Virus record (IMG/VR): IMGVR_UViG_3300037189_009759
Span: 1-35,929 of that record
Length of the DNA stretch: 35,929 nucleotides
Origin: a virus
Direction: 5' to 3' (one strand)
How positions within the stretch are numbered: the first letter of the stretch is position 1; each line of letters begins with the position of its first letter. A program made the translations under genes and the position numbers. Below the pieces are notes generated by a model. The model worked only from the letters and a program-made list of their open reading frames with translations. It was not told the DNA's origin and did not search any database. Below are positions 18,797-27,548 of this stretch, one piece after another.

Positions 18797-19131
18797 TAGC
18801 GCACCACCTCAGGCGAAACAAAAATCTTGCCCTCAATCAAACGCACAACATCACCATTAGATGCATACAACTCACACGCCCAAACATACTGATAGTTAGT
18901 CAGCAAAGCGGTCTGAGTGGCCGTAAACTCGAACGACACATTACCAGCAGCATCAAGAGTAGGTGTCACCTGAAAAACATAAGAAGCCGAAGTAGGGGTT
19001 TCACGCACCTGAACCTTACCAGTCCAAGTAGTCAAATCAATCGGTGTCACACCATCATCATCCAAATACTGAAACGAATAGGCGTTCCAAGTAGCCCCAG
19101 CCTCAACATCAAGATTCAACGAATCAGCCAT
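18796..19131 (-). CDS. Small tail-tip/baseplate-type protein (111 aa)
   Basis: It is beta-rich (WNAYSFQYLDDDGVTPIDLT, GKVQVRET, VSFEFTATQTALL, YVWACELYASNGDVVRLIEG), suggesting an immunoglobulin-like or BppU-N-like fold that connects fibres to the tail tip. Immediate overlap with the fibre gene supports a fibre-partner role. The assignment comes from position and composition, not from a family match. Confidence 0.6.
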   Translation of the reverse strand: MADSLNLDVEAGATWNAYSFQYLDDDGVTPIDLTTWTGKVQVRETPTSASYVFQVTPTLDAAGNVSFEFTATQTALLTNYQYVWACELYASNGDVVRLIEGKIFVSPEVVR

Positions 19132-19350
19132 TTACCAACCCATCACTTTCGCAAAACCAGTAGCAATACCACCCGAAGCAATAGCCAAACCCAACAACAA
19201 CCAACGGAACTGCTCCAAGTTACGAAGCCTCTGCTCGTGGTCTTTCATATTGCGTTCCACCCAATCAATATGATTAGGTATCTTCTCGTTTAGGCGTTCG
19301 ACCTGTTTGATAATCTCAATCGCCCAAGCAGGAATGTTATCCTCAGTCAT
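19132..19350 (-). CDS. XhlA/holin-like membrane protein (72 aa)
   Basis: An N-terminal amphipathic coiled coil (AIEIIKQVERLNEKIPNHID, RNMKDHEQRLRNLEQ) is followed by one C-terminal membrane helix (WLLLGLAIASGGIATGFAKV). This layout is that of XhlA-type haemolysin/holin accessory proteins. Its place inside the fibre genes is also usual for such proteins. A second lysis-membrane protein lies at 16096; the two may act as a pair. Confidence 0.6.
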   Translation of the reverse strand: MTEDNIPAWAIEIIKQVERLNEKIPNHIDWVERNMKDHEQRLRNLEQFRWLLLGLAIASGGIATGFAKVMGW

Positions 19351-20084
19351 TATGCAAACGCGCCAATCGTAGTAACAATGTTAGAACCAATCGGATTGAA
19401 CTTCATATACGACCCAGTTTTAAGTGTAAAAGTGCTGGAAGCAGAAGATTGAGATACCTGCGGAGTGATGGTGGTAGAACTACCAACACGCACAAGACCC
19501 TTAACAATCACAGGAGCATAAATAGTTGTACCAGAAGCGGCAGACAAAATAGGGGTCAAAGAAATGGTAGAAGTACCCGTCTGCCAAGCAGAATAGGCAG
19601 CGTTCATCTGACCCTGAGAAGTGTTGTAAGCACTGGTAGCACTAGCAGTAATAGCGTTTACAGAAGCACCCAAATTAAGCAAAATAGATACACCATTTGC
19701 GCCCACCGAAGTCCAAGCCAAATCAGCAAGTAATTCAAACTCATAAGTAGTATTAGCGGCCAAAGTAAAACCAACACCATACAAAGACTGAACAGCAGTA
19801 CCAGTGCTAAGGCTTCTATCTCCATTTAGAGCATAGTAAGACGGGTTCACAACATAGTCGCTGGTATCAAGCAAAGCAACCCACGAAGAACCGTTGTAAT
19901 ACTCAGTAACAGTTCCGTCAGCACGGTAAGAAACCATACCGGCAGATACAGCCGAACCTAAAGCAGAAGTACGAGCAGCAGCAGAAGCATAAACCTGAAC
20001 GGCCTGGTCAGCCAAATAACCCTGCACATCAGAAGCACTAACAATACTGCCAGCGGTAAATTTCTTGTAACCCAAACCAGCCAT
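19350..20084 (-). CDS. Minor tail protein (244 aa)
   Basis: The N-terminal region (GYKKFTAGSIVSASDVQGYL, ADQAVQVYASAAARTSAL) is a pattern seen in actinophage minor tail proteins, with a YYNGSSWVALLDTSDYVV segment after it. The remainder is Ser/Thr/Ala-rich beta structure like that of fibre or tip proteins. AAGGATT lies close to the ATG. It probably forms part of the tail tip or a side fibre; the exact position in the virion is unknown. Confidence 0.7.
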   Translation of the reverse strand: MAGLGYKKFTAGSIVSASDVQGYLADQAVQVYASAAARTSALGSAVSAGMVSYRADGTVTEYYNGSSWVALLDTSDYVVNPSYYALNGDRSLSTGTAVQSLYGVGFTLAANTTYEFELLADLAWTSVGANGVSILLNLGASVNAITASATSAYNTSQGQMNAAYSAWQTGTSTISLTPILSAASGTTIYAPVIVKGLVRVGSSTTITPQVSQSSASSTFTLKTGSYMKFNPIGSNIVTTIGAFA

Positions 20085-20092
20085 AATAATCC

Positions 20093-21313
20093 TTAAAAAC
20101 CTAACCTATTATTAAAGTCTAACTTGCCAAAAACGGGGTCATCCAAAGTAAACCAAGCGTTATTAAACTTTTGGAATTTTAATGTCACCAAATGCTCACC
20201 ATTAAAATCGGCGGTATGTTCCACACCAATAACTTGAGCATAAAGTGAAATGCTATCCCCAATTCTATTTGGGGTAAAAATGATTTGCACAAAATCACCA
20301 ATGTCGGTAGCCAACATAACACCCCTATTGGCGGGTGACATACTATGCAAAGGGAACTGCAACCACTCAAAACGATACTCAGGGTCTTTATAGTTGTTCA
20401 CATAAAAAGCAGCAAGGTTTTCGACATCACTGTCAGAATTGTTTAGCAAACCATCAATGGTCAAAGTGCGAATACCATAAGTTCCTTGCGAAACATACTC
20501 ATTACCAGTAAATACGGCAGAGCCACCGGCGCGAGTTAAAATGGCTTGGTTGTAAAGCAACTCAGAACCATAAATAACACTTACATCGTCATACCCAATA
20601 CCAGTGCCATTATCACTGAAAATAGGAGCAGAACTTGTATCAAGAAACGCATACGCTTGTTTCCAAACAGCATTACCCTGACGGTCAATAAAGAACAAAC
20701 CGAACTCGCTGTTTTCAATGTTGTTTATGTAAGCCAAAACATCCTGACCCGAAACAACCGTGTCACCTTGCAACAAATGAGTGCCATCATCAATGCGAGT
20801 ACGAGTCAAACCCCAGTTCACATTGGGGTCAGTCAAAATCGTTTTAATTCTGTCACCCGACAACTGTGACGAATAAGTTTGCGGAGTCAGAACCTGGCCA
20901 GTAAAAGAAGTAAACCCGTCATAAGCAGTCAAAGAAGCAGACGAATCGCCATCAATCTTGTAACTCAAATTCCAATCGTCAATCACACCAACAAACTCAA
21001 TGTAACCATCAACTGAATACCTGACAGGTTTACGAGGAACAATCTGACCATAATACGGTGATAGAACATAAGTCGGGTCGAATTCCCTACCCTTGTTGTT
21101 AAAGTCAACAGTCAGAGAAGCAGCCTCAAACCTATCCAACTCACGGCTCTTACCACGGTTCAAAGAAATATGCGTAGCAAACTGAGTTACCTCAGTCCAA
21201 GTAACACCATCAAGAACATAAACCGAATCAAGAACACCCTTTACAGGGTCATCAAGAGTAAACAAGCCACTAGGCGCGGTGGCACTAAAACCAATTTCAA
21301 CTTTAACGCTCAT
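20093..21313 (-). CDS. Minor tail protein, tail-tip hub-type (406 aa)
   Basis: It lies directly downstream of the tape measure in transcription order, where siphophages encode distal tail and hub proteins. It is beta-rich and contains RKPVRYSVDGYIEFVGVIDD and a DDVSVIYGSELLYNQAIL stretch typical of actinophage minor tail proteins. The motif FTLDDPV-x-G-x-LD occurs twice, near residues 18-30 and 388-401. The ATG overlaps the tape-measure stop (ATGA). Dit versus Tal function cannot be separated by eye. Confidence 0.75.
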   Translation of the reverse strand: MSVKVEIGFSATAPSGLFTLDDPVKGVLDSVYVLDGVTWTEVTQFATHISLNRGKSRELDRFEAASLTVDFNNKGREFDPTYVLSPYYGQIVPRKPVRYSVDGYIEFVGVIDDWNLSYKIDGDSSASLTAYDGFTSFTGQVLTPQTYSSQLSGDRIKTILTDPNVNWGLTRTRIDDGTHLLQGDTVVSGQDVLAYINNIENSEFGLFFIDRQGNAVWKQAYAFLDTSSAPIFSDNGTGIGYDDVSVIYGSELLYNQAILTRAGGSAVFTGNEYVSQGTYGIRTLTIDGLLNNSDSDVENLAAFYVNNYKDPEYRFEWLQFPLHSMSPANRGVMLATDIGDFVQIIFTPNRIGDSISLYAQVIGVEHTADFNGEHLVTLKFQKFNNAWFTLDDPVFGKLDFNNRLGF

Positions 21314-23877
21314 CGTCTAGCCGAAATCCAAACCGCACCATTGTTACGCTCATACCTCTTAATGTAGCCAACAATCTGCTTACCCAAATCAGCACCATCA
21401 GTACCCATACCAGCATTAATATTCAACACATAAGTAGAACCATTATGAGTATTAGTAGTGCCACCCTTATTGCCGGTAGTCGAAGCCGAATCAGTAATAC
21501 CACTTACATCAACACCCAAACCACCCTTAAACGCATTAGTAAACACAGTAGCCAAATACTTAGCCTTAGCCTTTAACGCCGTTTCATTAGAGGACAAACC
21601 ATCAATAAATGCAGACGAAATCTGGCTACCCGTATCCTGCATCACAGAAGCAGACAAATCACCAAGTTGCTGAGAAGTAGTATTCAAATCAGCAAACATA
21701 CCATTCAGCGAATCAATGTTAGCCTGGCCACCCGCCAAAATAGCAGAAGCAGTAGCACCACCCTGCTCAACACCAGCGGACACAATCTGACCAAACAAAC
21801 CCTGATTCAAACCAGCGTTCTTCAACGCCAACAAATCCTGATAAAACTGCTTAGTTTTAGCAACAATGTCCTGATAATGGCTAACAACACCACTACTCGT
21901 CATAGTGTTAATAGTTTTACTGACCGTGACCTCAACACCATTAATCATCTTCGAATACGATTGCGTCATTTGCTCACTAGAAGCCGAAGTGACATTACCG
22001 TAAGACATAATAGCGTCAGCGACCTGCTTGTAAACCTGCTTCGCGTAATCAATACGAGCAGTAAGCGCAGCAACAGAAGCCTCTTGACCCTCAGTAGTCT
22101 TAGACCACTCACCAACCAACTTGCTCAACTCGCCACGAGTCATTTTTAGGATTTTAGCGGAAGCAGTTTTCCAATCCGAAGCAGACAAAATCGAATCAAT
22201 CATCTTCGTAGGAAGATTAAGTTTTTCCAACTTAAGTTTGGCCGAAGCGTTAGCAACCGACTCACCTAACTTGCTAAACCAAGTTTCCACAGCAGCGGTA
22301 GGTGCAGTAGTACCGTTAGTCTGAAAAGTTGCTTTTTTACCATACAACGCTTCATACATAGCACCGTTAGGATAACGACCCTCCCACGCAGTATTAAAAC
22401 GCGAAATCTGCTTTAGACCATTCCAATAAGTTTGGAAATACTCACTCTGAGCCGCAAGCGCACGAGCCTGAGCAACCTGAGTTCGCATCTGGTCGGCTTC
22501 CAAATCACCCGTAATAGGATGAGTTTTGAGATATTCCTCACGCGCTTTTAACCCGGCATAGAACGCATCATTCTGCACATTAACAGGGGCTTGCTCTTTC
22601 TTATTATTTAAAGACTCAGAAGCGGCGTTGGCCTTATTAATCGAATCAGTAGCCAAAGCAACAGCAGCCGCAATAACGGTAGCAGCCAATATCCACGGGT
22701 TAGCCTTAGCCGTAACATTGAAAGCCGCCTGCGCAGCAGTAGCCGTTTTAATACCAACAGATAATTCTTCTACGGTTTTTACGCCCCGGGCTTCGGCAGC
22801 CACCAACATAGCAAAATCATATTCATACTTAAGCAATTTGACTGCTTTAGTAAGGCCAGTCAAAACAGGTTGCAACTTTTTAATGGCATAAAACGCCGCA
22901 ACAAAAGTGACCACACCCTGAGTATGCGTAATCAAATACTCAACCATAAACTTTACATACGGGAAAGCCGCTACAGACAAACCGTGCAAAACATCAAACA
23001 ATTTCACAAACGACTGAACAATCAAAGGCACATACGGGGCTAAATCAGTAATAGCCTGAGCAATCAAATCAAACATTTGAGCAAAATGCGGTGCAAGTTG
23101 AGCAATCATAGGCTGCATCTTCACCGTCAAAGCAGATAATGCAGGCAACAACTTCTCACCCAAACTAGCCTGCATATCAGTCCAAACTGCTTTCAAAACA
23201 GTCATTTGCACAGCCAAGTTACCCGACTGACGGCCAAACGCACCCTGAGCATCAGTAGTACGCTGCAAAATCATTTCATAACGAATCTGCTGCTGCGCCG
23301 CAATTAACGCCGAACCCTGCAAACCCTTTAAACCACGAGCCGCCAACTCAGCGTTCACCTGCTGCTGCTTCATAGCAACACCGAACTTCTCAATCGGGTC
23401 ATACTCTCCACGGAAAGTAGCCGTCATAGCAGTCAACGCTTCTTGAACCGAATAACCATAAGTCGCAGCCAAGTCAGCACCCAACTTGACCATAGTTTCC
23501 GTATGCCCAATAACATCCTGCATAGGCATACCAGTCTGCTTAAACACCGAACCTAAAAAGGTAACAGCCTTAGCAGACTCAGCATTAGTCATACCCATAG
23601 ACTCAGATGCTTTAATAAAGTCCTGAACTTGAGAAGTCATATTGCCAAAAATGGTTTTGACACCCGACTGTGCCTGCTGTAAATCAGCCGCCGCCGAAAC
23701 AGAATTTTGCACAAAATCAAAAGCCTTAGCACCAACAAGTGCAGAACCTAGCCCCTTAGCGGCTGATTTAGTAATGTCTTTGATTTTGCCTTGCAAACTT
23801 TCCAAAGACTTTTTAGCATCTTCTACGCCCTTACCGTTAAACGCGGTAAGAAGCGGCATAATAATACTGCCAGCCAT
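21310..23877 (-). CDS. Tape measure protein (855 aa)
   Basis: The longest gene. It is helical, with an N-terminal TMP domain (GLGSALVGAKAFDFVQNSVS, ADLQQAQSGVKTIFGNM, TYGYSVQEALTAMTATFRGE) and hydrophobic segments near 310-330 and 390-410 (ILAATVIAAAVALATDS). It sets tail length and is ejected during infection. By the usual ~1.5 angstrom per residue, 855 aa predicts a tail of roughly 130 nm. GAGGT lies 6-7 bases before the ATG at 23877. Confidence 0.9.
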   Translation of the reverse strand: MAGSIIMPLLTAFNGKGVEDAKKSLESLQGKIKDITKSAAKGLGSALVGAKAFDFVQNSVSAAADLQQAQSGVKTIFGNMTSQVQDFIKASESMGMTNAESAKAVTFLGSVFKQTGMPMQDVIGHTETMVKLGADLAATYGYSVQEALTAMTATFRGEYDPIEKFGVAMKQQQVNAELAARGLKGLQGSALIAAQQQIRYEMILQRTTDAQGAFGRQSGNLAVQMTVLKAVWTDMQASLGEKLLPALSALTVKMQPMIAQLAPHFAQMFDLIAQAITDLAPYVPLIVQSFVKLFDVLHGLSVAAFPYVKFMVEYLITHTQGVVTFVAAFYAIKKLQPVLTGLTKAVKLLKYEYDFAMLVAAEARGVKTVEELSVGIKTATAAQAAFNVTAKANPWILAATVIAAAVALATDSINKANAASESLNNKKEQAPVNVQNDAFYAGLKAREEYLKTHPITGDLEADQMRTQVAQARALAAQSEYFQTYWNGLKQISRFNTAWEGRYPNGAMYEALYGKKATFQTNGTTAPTAAVETWFSKLGESVANASAKLKLEKLNLPTKMIDSILSASDWKTASAKILKMTRGELSKLVGEWSKTTEGQEASVAALTARIDYAKQVYKQVADAIMSYGNVTSASSEQMTQSYSKMINGVEVTVSKTINTMTSSGVVSHYQDIVAKTKQFYQDLLALKNAGLNQGLFGQIVSAGVEQGGATASAILAGGQANIDSLNGMFADLNTTSQQLGDLSASVMQDTGSQISSAFIDGLSSNETALKAKAKYLATVFTNAFKGGLGVDVSGITDSASTTGNKGGTTNTHNGSTYVLNINAGMGTDGADLGKQIVGYIKRYERNNGAVWISARR

Positions 23878-24530
23878 TATGACCTCAAATTCTTATTAAC
23901 AATATTGACATAACTATTTAAAGTCATACGCAACTTAGTGCGAGTCTGCTCCAACCCGGCCGCGCCACCACGCCAAACATAACGCGAAGCCGAACCCGAA
24001 CGCGCAGACAAATTCTCAATCATACGCCGACCCTGATTATTAGTGCGGTGAATACGACCACTAATACGACCATCACGGTAGGTGTACCGATAACCCATCT
24101 GCCCCTTATACTTACCACGCTCAACCATCATCGCGCTAGAACCAAAACCCTTAATCAAAGGGCGCGAGTTCACATACTTACCCGACTTACCGGCCATATC
24201 GGTCACTACTGTCATAGCAGACGGAACAACCAACTTAATCAAAGCAGTAGTTTTCTTCTTGTACCCTGGCGCAGCGGCAGCAAAAGTAACCTTTTTAGCA
24301 GGAATACCACGACTCCACGCCAAACGACCAATCTTATTCACCTGCGGTGACATATTCCCCAACGGCGCAGAAGTAGGAATCTTATTTTGTATCTCTTTCA
24401 TCAAAGGCTTAGCATCATTACGAATGTTCTTACGCATAGCCTTAATAAAATCCAACTTCTTTAATTCCCTAATCAAATCACGGTAATCCGTGATACTCAT
24501 AGCCCCGGCAGGGGGAATTCTGGAAGTCAT
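23877..24530 (-). CDS. Basic virion-module protein (217 aa)
   Basis: Not firmly recognised. It is very basic and helical at first (YRDLIRELKKLDFIKAMRKN), with a glycine/arginine-rich middle. Between the tail chaperone and the tape measure some phages encode additional minor tail or assembly proteins, and this resembles those in position only. The ATG at 24530 has no ribosome binding site and lies just after a strong terminator, so its expression may rely on read-through. An internal ATG (MSITDYRD) has a weak GGGG upstream and is an alternative start. Confidence 0.6.
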   Translation of the reverse strand: MTSRIPPAGAMSITDYRDLIRELKKLDFIKAMRKNIRNDAKPLMKEIQNKIPTSAPLGNMSPQVNKIGRLAWSRGIPAKKVTFAAAAPGYKKKTTALIKLVVPSAMTVVTDMAGKSGKYVNSRPLIKGFGSSAMMVERGKYKGQMGYRYTYRDGRISGRIHRTNNQGRRMIENLSARSGSASRYVWRGGAAGLEQTRTKLRMTLNSYVNIVNKNLRS

Positions 24531-24550
24531 AAAACAAGTCTATCAACGCG

Positions 24551-24573
24551 AAAAACCCCCCATTTCTGGGGGG
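24551..24573 (-). terminator. Strong intrinsic terminator inside the tail operon
   Basis: CCCCCCA (24556-24562) and TGGGGGG (24567-24573) form a perfect 7-bp stem with a TTTC loop, followed on the minus strand by TTTTT. It lies right after the frameshifted chaperone stop and upstream of the 217-aa gene and the tape measure. Confidence 0.8.
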
Positions 24574-24591
24574 TTCTCCTAAGAAGCAACA

Positions 24592-25001
24592 TTACATAAA
24601 AGACCTGTTGCGCATCTCAAACTCCACATACTTTTGAAGCGTAAACAACATACGCTCATCAAGTACAAGCAGTTCCCGTGGGCTGATACCCGTTTCACAA
24701 GCAATCATAGCGATTAACCAGTGAGCCGAAGAATCACCCAAACCCTTTATTTTGGGCTGGACTCACTACCCTCAACATTGTCAACAGTGTCAAGCCAAAC
24801 CTCAAAATCAAGGTTGGTAGCCTTAGTGCGGGTCTGTGACTTCCAAGCCAGCCACAACAAATGACCAATCTTAGAGTTATCACCAGCAAGGGAAGAAACA
24901 CTCACATTAAAGTTGTTTTCAAACGCAACCAAATCGGCGGCATTGCAAACAACCTCAGCGGTAGTTCCATCAGCGAAAGTTAGGCGTAGGGCAATCTTCA
25001 C
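24592..25001 (-). CDS. Tail assembly chaperone, -1 frameshift product (136 aa)
   Basis: This is the analogue of lambda gpGT. The zero frame (24747-25001) ends after ESSPK at TAA. Just before it is the heptamer CCCAAAA (24756-24750), in the correct phase (C-CCA-AAA) for -1 slippage. Shifting opens 52 more codons beginning IKGLGDSSAHWLIAMIACET and ending MRNRSFM at 24592. The extension is helical with the composition of a T domain. The product would bind the tape measure during tail assembly. The GTG at 25001 has AAGGAG 5 bases upstream. Confidence 0.85.
24747..25001 (-). CDS. Tail assembly chaperone, short form (84 aa)
   Basis: Zero-frame product (MKIALRLTFADGTTAEVVCN... VEGSESSPK), acidic at the end, corresponding to lambda gpG. 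It lies between the tail tube and tape-measure region. The stop codon TAA (24747-24749) directly follows the slippery heptamer, so most ribosomes should make this short form. Confidence 0.85.
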   Translation of the reverse strand: MKIALRLTFADGTTAEVVCNAADLVAFENNFNVSVSSLAGDNSKIGHLLWLAWKSQTRTKATNLDFEVWLDTVDNVEGSESSPK

Positions 25002-25013
25002 TTTTACTCCTTA

Positions 25014-25421
25014 TTAAACAGTTCCGCGTACAACAGTACCCGAAGTTGGCCAAGTAACCGAGAAACCAGCCAAGTCACCAATGTTGGCGTTAACAGGCTG
25101 GTAAGCGTTAACCAGAACGGTAGCAGTGTACTTAGGGTTGGTTGCCGAAACAGTAGCCGAAGTAGGAACAATGGTTACAGTTGCGATGGTGTTGATTAGA
25201 GGCCAAATGGTTGCGTCAACTGCACCAGCGGCGTAATCCTGATAAAAGTCCAACTTAACCGAACCCGAAATAATACCGCCAAGAACAGTCTTGTAGGTGT
25301 TACCGAAAGTGGTGGACTCGACTTCGTTAGACGAAACATCAAGAGTAGCGGAGTGAATGGACTGCGACAAGTCAGTACCGTTCAGGCTAATCTTGAAGTC
25401 AGTAGCGACAAACTTTGCCAT
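25014..25421 (-). CDS. Major tail (tube) protein (135 aa)
   Basis: It is beta-rich with the typical small-tube-protein pattern: KFVATDFKISLNGTDLSQSI, ESTTFGNTYKTVLGGIISGS and SVKLDFYQDYAAGAVDATIW. It polymerises into hexameric rings around the tape measure. It sits between the tail terminator and chaperone genes, the standard siphophage order. AGGAG lies 6-7 bases before the ATG. Confidence 0.85.
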   Translation of the reverse strand: MAKFVATDFKISLNGTDLSQSIHSATLDVSSNEVESTTFGNTYKTVLGGIISGSVKLDFYQDYAAGAVDATIWPLINTIATVTIVPTSATVSATNPKYTATVLVNAYQPVNANIGDLAGFSVTWPTSGTVVRGTV

Positions 25422-25429
25422 TACTTCTC

Positions 25430-25840
25430 CTAATTTGAATAAACCTTGACGCTAAAAACAGCACCGAGGTAAGTGGTATCTCCATATGAAACCTGACCAT
25501 AACTGGCAAGGTTAGTCACTCGGCAATCCTGCACGAGTCCACCAAGTGTCCTATCCAATTCTATCGCCGACTTCACAGATTTAGCACCCGAAGAAGCGAT
25601 GTAAGCGTCAAGGTTATCCTGCGAAGTGCGCTCCGAAGTGACACGCTGCACCAGCACCGTCACATCAAAATCGAACTCATCCAAACCACGATGAAAAGTC
25701 AAATCATAACTAATACCCTGAGGCTCAACAAACGCGGCAGGAGCGTTCGGGTTATCAGGCACATACGGGGTAACACGCAACCCACTAATGTTCGCCAGAT
25801 TCTTAGCAATACCAGCGCGAATGTCCTTAACAGTAGCCAT
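25430..25840 (-). CDS. Tail terminator/tail completion protein (136 aa)
   Basis: The pattern (VKDIRAGIAKNLANISGLRV, TPYVPDNPNAPAAFVEP, FDFDVTVLVQ, LDAYIASSGAKSVKSAIE) is the common tail-completion family of actinophages, functionally like lambda gpU. It caps the tube and joins it to the connector. It lies between connector and tube genes and shares a TAATG junction with the preceding gene. Confidence 0.8.
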   Translation of the reverse strand: MATVKDIRAGIAKNLANISGLRVTPYVPDNPNAPAAFVEPQGISYDLTFHRGLDEFDFDVTVLVQRVTSERTSQDNLDAYIASSGAKSVKSAIELDRTLGGLVQDCRVTNLASYGQVSYGDTTYLGAVFSVKVYSN

Positions 25841-26469
25841 TACACACCCAATGACAAACGGCGGTAAGGCTCAAGAAGCATTTTCACATCAGGGTCAAGT
25901 TGAGTACCAACACGAATAATACCCATATCGCCAAAACCCATAACACCAACAGGCGAATCATTACGCTTGTAAATGCGAGCCGACTGAATGACACAAGCCT
26001 GAATAACAGCATCAGGAACTTCAGTCCAACCCCAAGTGCCACTAATCTTCACCAAAGCATTACCGCCAATGGTAGGGAACAAGTAACGCCACAAAGCACG
26101 AATACCCGTGATAGGCGAAACAATACCGTCAGTAGGCCACTGAGCGTTCAACGGTTCAGTCTGGTAATCACCATCGTGGTTGCCCGGTGTAGGGTTGTTC
26201 CACAAAGTGTCATAGTTACCGTTAGAGGTGACGGCGGTGCGAACAGCCGTCACCGTTATCGCATCGTCAATAGGGCAGAAATAAGGGTCGCTCGCCGCAT
26301 AGTAACGGTCACTCGCACCCATATTGTAGAAAACACGACTGCAATAACCCTCAATCATTCGGGTAGCAGCAGCAATCGCCTGCTCAATCAAACCATCGTC
26401 AACAGAATCGTAAAGTCTTAGGCTGTCTTTGACCTGAGCAACAGTGCAGTAAACATTAGTAGAAGCCAT
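25840..26469 (-). CDS. Head-tail connector, gp6-like (209 aa)
   Basis: The N-terminal helices (CTVAQVKDSLRLYDSVDDGL, IEQAIAAATRMIEGYCSRVF) and the C-terminal VPDAVIQACVIQSARIYKRN are the conserved head-tail adaptor pattern of HK97 gp6-like proteins, which bind below the portal. The gene follows the glycan cassette rather than the capsid, an unusual arrangement. The start at 26469 has only a distant ribosome site (AAAGGT). Confidence 0.8.
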   Translation of the reverse strand: MASTNVYCTVAQVKDSLRLYDSVDDGLIEQAIAAATRMIEGYCSRVFYNMGASDRYYAASDPYFCPIDDAITVTAVRTAVTSNGNYDTLWNNPTPGNHDGDYQTEPLNAQWPTDGIVSPITGIRALWRYLFPTIGGNALVKISGTWGWTEVPDAVIQACVIQSARIYKRNDSPVGVMGFGDMGIIRVGTQLDPDVKMLLEPYRRLSLGV

Positions 26470-26478
26470 ACATCAAGT

Positions 26479-26910
26479 TTACCAACCTTTGATACGCTCC
26501 TTTATCTCTGTGCTAGAGATACCAGTCGTATAAGGCACATACGCCAAAACAATGCCGCGTTCATCTAACCAAGACTGAGTAAAGTTCATCTGGTCGTAAT
26601 AGTTTTTACGCGCCCAATCAGACCCGATAACGATGATGTCAGGTTTTACAGTTTCGATAGCAATACGGCTGTCAACACCGCCCACATTAGCCACAACATC
26701 ATCAACATACTTACACGACTCCAAAACCGCTTTACGCTCCGCGAAAGACATCACAGGTGACTTGCCTTTATAGTCGGCAATAAACTCGTCAGTGTTCAGC
26801 GAAACAACAACCCTGCCATACTGTGCCATTTCCTTACACCGCTTCAAAAACGCAGCGTGGCCGGCGTGGAACAAATCAAAAGTTCCACCAGTATAAATAA
26901 CTAATCCCAT
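26479..26910 (-). CDS. TagD-like cytidylyltransferase (143 aa)
   Basis: The nucleotidyltransferase signature GGTFDLFHAGH (8-18, with HxGH) and ISSTEIKERI near the C-terminus identify the glycerol-3-phosphate / ethanolamine-phosphate cytidylyltransferase family. It would make a CDP-activated alcohol or related donor. Together with the two upstream glycosyltransferases it points to synthesis or modification of a glycan or a glycerol-phosphate decoration. The ATG overlaps the end of the GT-A gene. Confidence 0.85.
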   Translation of the reverse strand: MGLVIYTGGTFDLFHAGHAAFLKRCKEMAQYGRVVVSLNTDEFIADYKGKSPVMSFAERKAVLESCKYVDDVVANVGGVDSRIAIETVKPDIIVIGSDWARKNYYDQMNFTQSWLDERGIVLAYVPYTTGISSTEIKERIKGW

Positions 26911-27548
26911 CGGTTTGCTCTCCTAACAGCCAAATCCCAAAAACCTTGCGAATAATCTTTAGCCAAACCCTTTTCGTTATACAACGCCTGGTTAGCCTCA
27001 TACGACTTACCATTCACCGAATGAAAACCACTATTCAGCGTTGACGAGTTATCGTGGAATATTTTAGCCCCAATATACTTCACAGGAACACCGTGATGCT
27101 CAACCCTACGCGACAAATCATTATCATCAAAATACAAAGGGTAAAAACGCTCATCATACAAACCCGTCTTGGCAATCATTCCCTCACCAAACACAGGCGC
27201 ACTCCACTTAGGTTCACAATCCAAAAAGTTCAGCGCATCAGTATCCACATTCTGCTCAATCTTCGCCAACGAACCCGGCGCAAAATAAGCATCATCATTC
27301 ACCATTACCCAATAAGGCGCATACGGTGTTGACTTCACAATCAGATTCCAAGCCCCAACAAGACCAAGCCCAAAAGGAACACGAATAACCCACATATTCA
27401 CAACGAAATCAGGTTTGACAGGATTCCACTCACACTTGCCAGAGTTATCCACCACAACCAAATGCTCAACAGGATAATCAATGCTCGCCAACAAACGGTC
27501 AGCCAAATCAAACCGAGTCAGCGTGGCAAAACCAACAACAGGAATCAC
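26901..27548 (-). CDS. GT-A (family 2-like) glycosyltransferase (215 aa)
   Basis: The Rossmann-like start (IPVVGFATLTRFDLADRLLA, VVVDNSGKCEWN) and the metal-binding acidic site NDDAYF (84-88) are typical of GT2-type inverting transferases. A later DDNDLSRRVEHHG corresponds to the acceptor-side acidic region. There is no membrane anchor, so it acts in the cytoplasm. The GTG at 27548 overlaps the upstream gene (GTGA) with GGAG 5 bases before it. Confidence 0.8.
   Translation of the reverse strand: MIPVVGFATLTRFDLADRLLASIDYPVEHLVVVDNSGKCEWNPVKPDFVVNMWVIRVPFGLGLVGAWNLIVKSTPYAPYWVMVNDDAYFAPGSLAKIEQNVDTDALNFLDCEPKWSAPVFGEGMIAKTGLYDERFYPLYFDDNDLSRRVEHHGVPVKYIGAKIFHDNSSTLNSGFHSVNGKSYEANQALYNEKGLAKDYSQGFWDLAVRRANRWD

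Noticed and set aside
25900-26421. 173-codon plus-strand frame opposite the connector gene
   Set aside because: Asn/Thr/Arg/Val-rich shadow without start signals; the minus-strand connector has family motifs.
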